64,000 nt of DNA from Paracoccus zhejiangensis (GTDB taxonomy: Bacteria > Pseudomonadota > Alphaproteobacteria > Rhodobacterales > Rhodobacteraceae). Within the stretch, counting starts at the first letter, position 1. Each line of letters opens with the position of its first letter. The translations under genes and the position numbers were made by a program. Positions 59,360 to 64,000 of the stretch are shown piece after piece. The notes under the pieces are model-generated. The model worked only from the letters and a program-made list of their open reading frames with translations, was not told the origin of the DNA and searched no databases. The stretch spans positions 2,956,001 through 3,020,000 of the forward strand of contig NZ_CP025430.1 of NCBI RefSeq assembly GCF_002847445.1. Reading direction: 5' to 3'.

Positions 59360-61398
59360 TGCCCGCTGATCTGCTGAGACAGGTCTGGGGCTTCGACGAT
59401 TTCCGCCCCGGACAGAGGGAAATCGTCGAAGCCGTGGCCGACGGCCATGACGTGCTGGCGATCATGCCGACGGGCGGCGGCAAGTCGCTGTGCTTCCAGC
59501 TTCCGGCGCTGATGCGCGAGGGGGTGACGGTGGTCATCTCGCCGCTGATCGCCCTGATGCGCGATCAGGTGCGGGCGCTGCGCGAAGCCGGGGTGCCGGC
59601 CGGGGCGCTGACCAGCGGCAATACCGAGGTCGAGACCGAGGAGGTGTTTGCCGCCCTGCGGGCTGGCGAGCTGAAACTGCTCTACATGGCGCCGGAGCGG
59701 CTGGCGGGCGGCGGGACGCTTAATCTCCTGAAGCGCGCCGGCGTCACCGCGATTGCCGTGGACGAAGCGCATTGCGTCAGCCAGTGGGGCCATGACTTCC
59801 GCCCCGATTACCTGCGCATCGGCGATCTGAAGCGCGAGCTTGGCGTGCCGCTGGCGGCCTTTACCGCCACCGCCGATGCCGAGACCCGGGCCGAGATCGT
59901 CACGCGGCTGTTCGATGGCCGCGCGCCCGAGACCTTCCTGAGGGGCTTTGACCGGCCGAATATCCGGCTGGCCTTCCAGCCCAAGGACAGCCCGCGGCGG
60001 CAGATCCTCGATTTCGCGCGGGCGCGGCGCGGGCAGTCGGGGATCATCTACTGTGCCAGCCGGGCCAAGACCGAGACGCTGGCCGAGGCGCTGGAGCGCG
60101 AGGGCATGGCGGCGGTCGCCTATCACGGCGGGATGGAGGCGGATCTGCGCCGCAGCGTCGAGGGGCGGTTCCAGCAGGAGGACGGGCTGATCGTCTGCGC
60201 CACCATCGCCTTCGGTATGGGCATCGACAAGCCCGATATCCGCTGGGTCGCCCATGCCGACCTGTCGAAATCGATCGAGTCCTACTATCAGGAGATCGGC
60301 CGGGCGGGGCGGGATGGCGATCCGGCCGAGACGCTGACGCTATACGGTCCCGACGACATCCGCTTGCGCCGGATGCAGATCGACGAGGGGCAGGCCGAGA
60401 ATCCCCGGAAAGAGGCCGATCACGGGCGGCTGAATGCGCTGCTGGGTCTGGCCGAGGCGACGGGATGCCGGCGGCGGCAATTGCTCGGATATTTCGGCGA
60501 GGATCTGGCCGGGGATTGCGGCAATTGCGATATCTGCGCCGCGCCGCCGAAACTGTTCGACGCGACCAAGGCGGTGCAGAAGGCGCTGTCGGCAATGCTG
60601 CGCACCGGCGAGTGGTTCGGGGCGGGGCATCTGATCGACATCCTGACCGGCACTGCCACCGAGAAGGTGCAGGCGCGCGGCCATGACCGGCTGCCAACCT
60701 TCGGCGTGGGCGGCGAGTTCAACCGGGGGCAATGGCAGGCGATCTTCCGGCAGATGATGGGCCGCGACCTTTGCCGCCCTGATCCCGAGCGTCACGGCGC
60801 GCTGCACCTGACCGAGGCCGCCCATCCGGTGCTGAAGGGCGAGGTGCAGGTGACCTTGCGCCATGACATGACCCTGCGCGCCAAGCCGGCGACGGTGCTG
60901 CGCACGCAGGTCGCCGAAGAGGACGAGCCGCTGCTGTCGGCGCTGAAGGCCAAGCGGCGGGCGCTGGCCGAGGCGGCGCGGGTGCCGGCCTATGTCATCT
61001 TCCCCGACCGCACGCTGATCGAGATGGCCGAGCGGCGACCGCAAACGCTGGACGAGATGGCGCAGGTGAGCGGCGTGGGGGCGAAGAAACTGGACAGCTA
61101 TGGCCGCGAGTTCCTGAGCGTCATCGCCGGCGCGGCGCCCGAGATGCATCCCGCGCGGATGAAGCTGGCCGGGCGGCCCGAGGGCGCGCTGTTCGACCGG
61201 CTGGTCGAGGCGCAGGCGCTGCTGTCGCGCGGTGAGGACGGCACCGGCAAGCCCTTGTCCTGCACCAGCCGGACGCTGAAGCTGGTGGCGGAGCAGCGAC
61301 CGCGGACATTGGACGAGTTGGCCCGGGTCTCAGGCATGGGCGAACAGAAGGCCGAACGCTTTGGCGCGGCATTTCTGGACGCGATCGCGGCGGGTTAG
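59359..61398 (+). CDS. recQ: ATP-dependent DNA helicase RecQ
   Basis: A 679-residue 3'-5' helicase for recombination and fork repair. Walker A is PTGGGKSLC, the DEAH box is VDEAHCVSQWGHDFRPDY, and helicase domain 2 includes IYCASRAKTETLAE and GRAGRDGDP. The zinc domain is CRRRQLL...CGNCDIC. Two HRDC domains follow: LKAKRRALAEAARVPAYVIF and the divergent second LFDRLVEAQALLSRG...RTLDELARVSGMG, an extra copy that many RecQ proteins lack. It is coupled to yggT and convergent with nsrR (4-bp overlap). Confidence 0.95.
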   Translation: MPADLLRQVWGFDDFRPGQREIVEAVADGHDVLAIMPTGGGKSLCFQLPALMREGVTVVISPLIALMRDQVRALREAGVPAGALTSGNTEVETEEVFAALRAGELKLLYMAPERLAGGGTLNLLKRAGVTAIAVDEAHCVSQWGHDFRPDYLRIGDLKRELGVPLAAFTATADAETRAEIVTRLFDGRAPETFLRGFDRPNIRLAFQPKDSPRRQILDFARARRGQSGIIYCASRAKTETLAEALEREGMAAVAYHGGMEADLRRSVEGRFQQEDGLIVCATIAFGMGIDKPDIRWVAHADLSKSIESYYQEIGRAGRDGDPAETLTLYGPDDIRLRRMQIDEGQAENPRKEADHGRLNALLGLAEATGCRRRQLLGYFGEDLAGDCGNCDICAAPPKLFDATKAVQKALSAMLRTGEWFGAGHLIDILTGTATEKVQARGHDRLPTFGVGGEFNRGQWQAIFRQMMGRDLCRPDPERHGALHLTEAAHPVLKGEVQVTLRHDMTLRAKPATVLRTQVAEEDEPLLSALKAKRRALAEAARVPAYVIFPDRTLIEMAERRPQTLDEMAQVSGVGAKKLDSYGREFLSVIAGAAPEMHPARMKLAGRPEGALFDRLVEAQALLSRGEDGTGKPLSCTSRTLKLVAEQRPRTLDELARVSGMGEQKAERFGAAFLDAIAAG

Positions 61399-61820
61399 AC
61401 GCTTTCGCGGCTGAAGGAAGCTTCAGGCAGGATCATGTCGGCGATGGTGTAATCGCGCAGCGTATCCAGAAAGGCGCGCAGCGCCTTCTGCAGCGGGCTG
61501 ATCAGCCGACAATCCTTGGTGATGACGCATTGATTGCCGCTGCGCATGCACTCGACCAGTTGCAGATCCGGCTCGACATGCAGGATGACATCCGAGATGC
61601 GGATCTCGTCGGCCGGGCGACCCAGCCTGAGCCCGCCCGAACGCCCGCGTTGCGCGGTCAGGAACTGGCCGCGGGTCAGCGTGTTCACCACCTTCATCAC
61701 CGTGCCGCGCGGCTGCTTGTAGACGGTGACGATCTCGTCGATGGTGATCAGCCGATCGCCATGCGACGCGGCAAAGATCAGCACCCGCAGGGCGACGTCG
61801 CAGCTGTCTGTCAGGCGCAT
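61395..61820 (-). CDS. nsrR: Rrf2-family nitric oxide-sensing repressor
   Basis: A 141-residue Rrf2 regulator. The winged helix-turn-helix is TIDEIVTVYKQPRGTVMKVVNTLTRGQFLTAQRGRSGGLRLGRP. Three cysteines C91, C98 and C104 (C-x6-C-x5-C) can hold an Fe-S cluster that reacts with NO. The chain ends in the family RDYTIADMIL segment. It is divergent from the flavohaemoglobin gene, the classical NsrR target, so derepression of hmp by NO is expected. Its stop overlaps the recQ end. Confidence 0.9.
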   Translation of the reverse strand: MRLTDSCDVALRVLIFAASHGDRLITIDEIVTVYKQPRGTVMKVVNTLTRGQFLTAQRGRSGGLRLGRPADEIRISDVILHVEPDLQLVECMRSGNQCVITKDCRLISPLQKALRAFLDTLRDYTIADMILPEASFSRESV

Positions 61821-62018
61821 CTTGGTCTTCCGTCATGGGCAGTCATCACAGTTCAGCCCTAACCGAAACCGCCCCGGTTTGACAGCTATCCGCTTGGTCA
61901 TGTCCGCAGGTATCTTGCACATGCTGCAAAAAAGTCCCGGACAGGGCTTCCCGCCGATGCGCAATAGAAATACATAAAAGGAATCTTATACGAATCAATC
62001 ATAGCGCGAGCATTGCCC
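61821..62018. promoter_or_regulatory. nsrR-hmp divergent promoter region
   Basis: The 198-bp gap turns AT-rich towards hmp (about 61963-62002: caatagaaatacataaaaggaatcttatacgaatc). The imperfect dyad atacataa...cttatacg is the best candidate for the NsrR site. I see no clean textbook operator. The rest holds nothing I can name. Confidence 0.45.
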
Positions 62019-63206
62019 ATGCCTGAACCCCTCTCCCCCGAAGTGCTGGATCTGATCGAGGCCACCGCGCCCGCCGTCGCCGGCCATATCGATGATATCG
62101 TTGCCGGACTCTATCGCCGCCTGCTGGCCGATCCCGAGATCCAGAGCCTGTTCAATATGACCCACCAGGGCGGCAGCTCGCCCCAGCACAAGGCGCTGGC
62201 GACGGCGCTGGTCGCCTATGCCACGCATATTCGCAACCCGGCGGTGCTGGGCGGCGGGATCGAGCGGATCGCCCAGAAGCACGCCGGCTTGCAGATCCTG
62301 CCCGAACACTACCCCCATGTCGGTGTGGCGCTGATCGGCGCCGTCGCCGAAGTGCTGGGCGATTCGGTCACGCCCGAGATCGTTTCGGCCTGGACCAAGG
62401 CCTACTGGTTCCTTGCCGATCTGCTGATTGCGCGCGAGGAGCAGATCTATGCCGGCGCGGCCTCACTGGATGGCGGCTGGCGCGGCTGGCGGGCATTCGA
62501 GATCGCGGCGAAAGAGGACGAGACCGGCGAGATCGCCTCGTTCACCCTGCGCCCGGCTGATGGCGGCCCGGTGATGGCGCATCGCCCGGGCCAGTATCTC
62601 AGCTTCCGTTTTGATCTGGGCGAGGGGGAGGAAGCCCGGCGCAACTATTCCATCTCCTCGGCGCCGAATGGTCGCGACTATCGCATCACCGTCAAGCGCG
62701 AGCCGGGCGGCAAGGTGTCCGGTTGGCTGCACGAGCAGGCGGCGATCGGGACCAAGGTTCTGGTCTCACCGCCGGCCGGCGACTTCTTCCTCGACCCGCG
62801 GGGCAAGCGGCAAGTGGTGCTGCTGTCGGGCGGGGTCGGGCTGACGCCGATGATCTCGATGCTGGAGGCGCGCGAACGGGGCGATGCGCCGATGATCTAT
62901 GTCCATGCTGCCCGCGATGGCAGCCAGCACGCCATGCGCGCGCGCCACGAATCCCTCGCGGATGAAAGCTATGTCTTCTACGAGAGCCCGGCGGCCAATG
63001 ACGTGCAGGGGCGTGACTTCACCCGCCCGGGCCGGGTCGATACCGCCTGGCTGGCGCAAAAGACGCGCACCGATCTGGCCGACTATTACATCTGTGGTCC
63101 GACGGGCTTCATGGCCGAGATGGTCGCCGGGCTGAGGGCCGCCAATGTGCCAGATGACCGGATCCATTACGAGTTCTTCGGGCCGGCGGAAACGCAGCTC
63201 ACCTGA
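62019..63206 (+). CDS. hmp: Flavohaemoglobin, nitric oxide dioxygenase
   Basis: Hmp oxidises NO to nitrate with oxygen and NADPH. The 395-residue protein has an N-terminal globin (B10 tyrosine Y32 in LYRRLL, proximal H88 in QKHAGLQILPEHYPHVG), then a ferredoxin-reductase part with RNYSISSAPNGRDYRITVKRE for FAD and LLSGGVGLTPMISML plus YYICGPTGFMAEM for NAD(P)H. ATG at 62019 is chosen; TTG at 62013 is possible. It is divergent from nsrR and followed by a terminator. Confidence 0.96.
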   Translation: MPEPLSPEVLDLIEATAPAVAGHIDDIVAGLYRRLLADPEIQSLFNMTHQGGSSPQHKALATALVAYATHIRNPAVLGGGIERIAQKHAGLQILPEHYPHVGVALIGAVAEVLGDSVTPEIVSAWTKAYWFLADLLIAREEQIYAGAASLDGGWRGWRAFEIAAKEDETGEIASFTLRPADGGPVMAHRPGQYLSFRFDLGEGEEARRNYSISSAPNGRDYRITVKREPGGKVSGWLHEQAAIGTKVLVSPPAGDFFLDPRGKRQVVLLSGGVGLTPMISMLEARERGDAPMIYVHAARDGSQHAMRARHESLADESYVFYESPAANDVQGRDFTRPGRVDTAWLAQKTRTDLADYYICGPTGFMAEMVAGLRAANVPDDRIHYEFFGPAETQLT

Positions 63207-63227
63207 ACGGCGGAGACTAAGGATGCG

Positions 63228-63252
63228 CGGCCCGGATCATCCGGGCCGTTTT
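63228..63252 (+). terminator. Rho-independent terminator of hmp
   Basis: CGGCCCGG (63228-63235) pairs with CCGGGCCG (63241-63248), followed by TTTTGCGTTT. It lies 21 bp after the hmp stop. Confidence 0.9.
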
Positions 63253-63397
63253 GCGTTTCGGCCTGCACTGCAGGCTGCCGGCAAAAAAATCTTCCGGGTC
63301 AAAGGAATGTGATGCGCATTTTTGGGCGCTTTGCCGTGTCTGTGGCATGATGGGGCGCGCCCCAGCCAGCAGGCAGACTGCGAAGGAGACCCAAGCG

Positions 63398-64000
63398 ATG
63401 AAACTGAACTGGTCCGATGTGACACCCAAGGCCGATTTCCTGAACCGGCGCAGCTTCATGACGGCGGGCGCTGCCCTAGGCGCTTCGCTGATTGGCGGGC
63501 CCTCCCTGGCGCTGAGCGGCAAGGCCTCCGCGCTGTCCACCGACGAGAAGCCGAACAGCCTCGAGGAAATCACCAATTACAACAATTTCTACGAGTTCGG
63601 CACCGGCAAGGAAGATCCGGCCCGAAATGCCGGTTCGCTGACCACCGATCCCTGGTCGGTCGAGATCGGCGGGTTGGTTGACCGGCCGGGCAGCTATTCC
63701 GTCGCCGACCTCGCGCCCGAAAACGCGCTGGAGGAACGCATCTATCGCCTGCGCTGCGTCGAGGCCTGGTCGATGGTCATTCCCTGGATCGGGGTGCCGC
63801 TGGCCTCGGTGCTGCAGAAGGTGGGCGTGCAGCCGGGGGCGAAATTCGTGGCCTTCGAGACGCTGGTGCGCCCCGAAGAGATGCCGGGGCAGAAGCGGGC
63901 GATCCTCGACTGGCCCTATCGCGAGGGTCTGCGGATCGACGAGGCCATGCATCCTTTGGCGATTCTGGCGACCGGCCTCTATTCCGATCCGCTGCCCAAT
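63398..64000 (+). CDS. msrP: Protein-methionine-sulfoxide reductase catalytic subunit MsrP, 3' end outside the window
   Basis: MsrP is a periplasmic molybdoenzyme that repairs oxidised methionines in envelope proteins. The visible 201 residues include a twin-arginine signal (LNRRSFMTAGAALGAS, arginines 17-18), the family segment EITNYNNFYEFGTGKEDPA, and the molybdenum-ligand C120 in YRLRCVEAWSMVIPW. GGAG at about 63384 precedes the ATG. The C-terminus and the usual membrane partner msrQ lie beyond the window. modABC elsewhere in the window would supply its metal. Confidence 0.94.
   Translation, partial: MKLNWSDVTPKADFLNRRSFMTAGAALGASLIGGPSLALSGKASALSTDEKPNSLEEITNYNNFYEFGTGKEDPARNAGSLTTDPWSVEIGGLVDRPGSYSVADLAPENALEERIYRLRCVEAWSMVIPWIGVPLASVLQKVGVQPGAKFVAFETLVRPEEMPGQKRAILDWPYREGLRIDEAMHPLAILATGLYSDPLPN

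Overview
This is a high-GC chromosomal window from an alphaproteobacterium, most likely a Rhodobacteraceae member close to Paracoccus or Rhodobacter. The basis is the polyol block in the order smoC-E-F-G-K-S-mtlK known from Rhodobacter sphaeroides, a rhizobial/rhodobacterial type glycerol ABC operon, an alphaproteobacterial OxyR-KatG pair, and a short GC-rich palindromic repeat of a type I associate with this family. I see no rRNA, tRNA, CRISPR array, prophage or insertion sequence, and coding density is very high with many ATGA/GTGA overlaps.

Layout. 1-1682 (-): the 5' part of a fused sulfotransferase and CAP10/GT90-type glycosyltransferase. 1839-6964 (+): tandem glycine riboswitch, then gcvT, gcvH and gcvP (glycine cleavage) and a small VOC-fold protein. 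7015-18302 (-): polyol catabolism. SmoC regulator, SmoEFGK ABC importer, SmoS and MtlK dehydrogenases, a HAD phosphatase and an FGGY pentulose kinase are followed by an SDR/FAH-hydrolase pair with its own GntR-type palindrome. 18523-22255: NIPSNAP-like protein, then divergent katG and oxyR. 22341-29570: cell-envelope genes (lipoproteins, SleB-like hydrolase, porin, YkuD protein), a CenR-like response regulator, ribA and yggS. 29673-34918 (+): leuS-lptE-holA-flavoprotein, tightly overlapped. 34994-37467: Tat-exported cyclase with an AhpD-like partner, a GST and a lytic transglycosylase lipoprotein.

37540-47896: a complete glycerol regulon. glpD, two ABC ATPases, two permeases, two small proteins, the binding protein and glpK read leftward; the DeoR-family repressor glpR reads rightward from a shared region carrying TTCG repeats at exact 10-bp spacing. 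47903-50819 (-): modABC with a ModE-type regulator. 50922-53286: thiolase, HxlR regulator and flavin-binding protein. 53337-53894: ParDE-type toxin-antitoxin. 54117-54312 (-): an unannotated unit with an 18-codon ORF behind a near-perfect anti-16S sequence and ending in a strong terminator. 54359-58891 (-): queuosine-precursor transporter, phytase-like protein, MepA, UMF1-type MFS carrier and thioesterase. 59066-64000: yggT, recQ, NsrR with divergent flavohaemoglobin, and the start of msrP.

The most interesting items are the sulfotransferase-GT90 fusion, the mutually complementary degenerate ATP sites in the two glycerol-importer ATPases, a palindromic repeat that is translated inside the flavoprotein gene at 33917-33968, and the small unit at 54117-54312. 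All family names rest on sequence reading alone; no database search was run.
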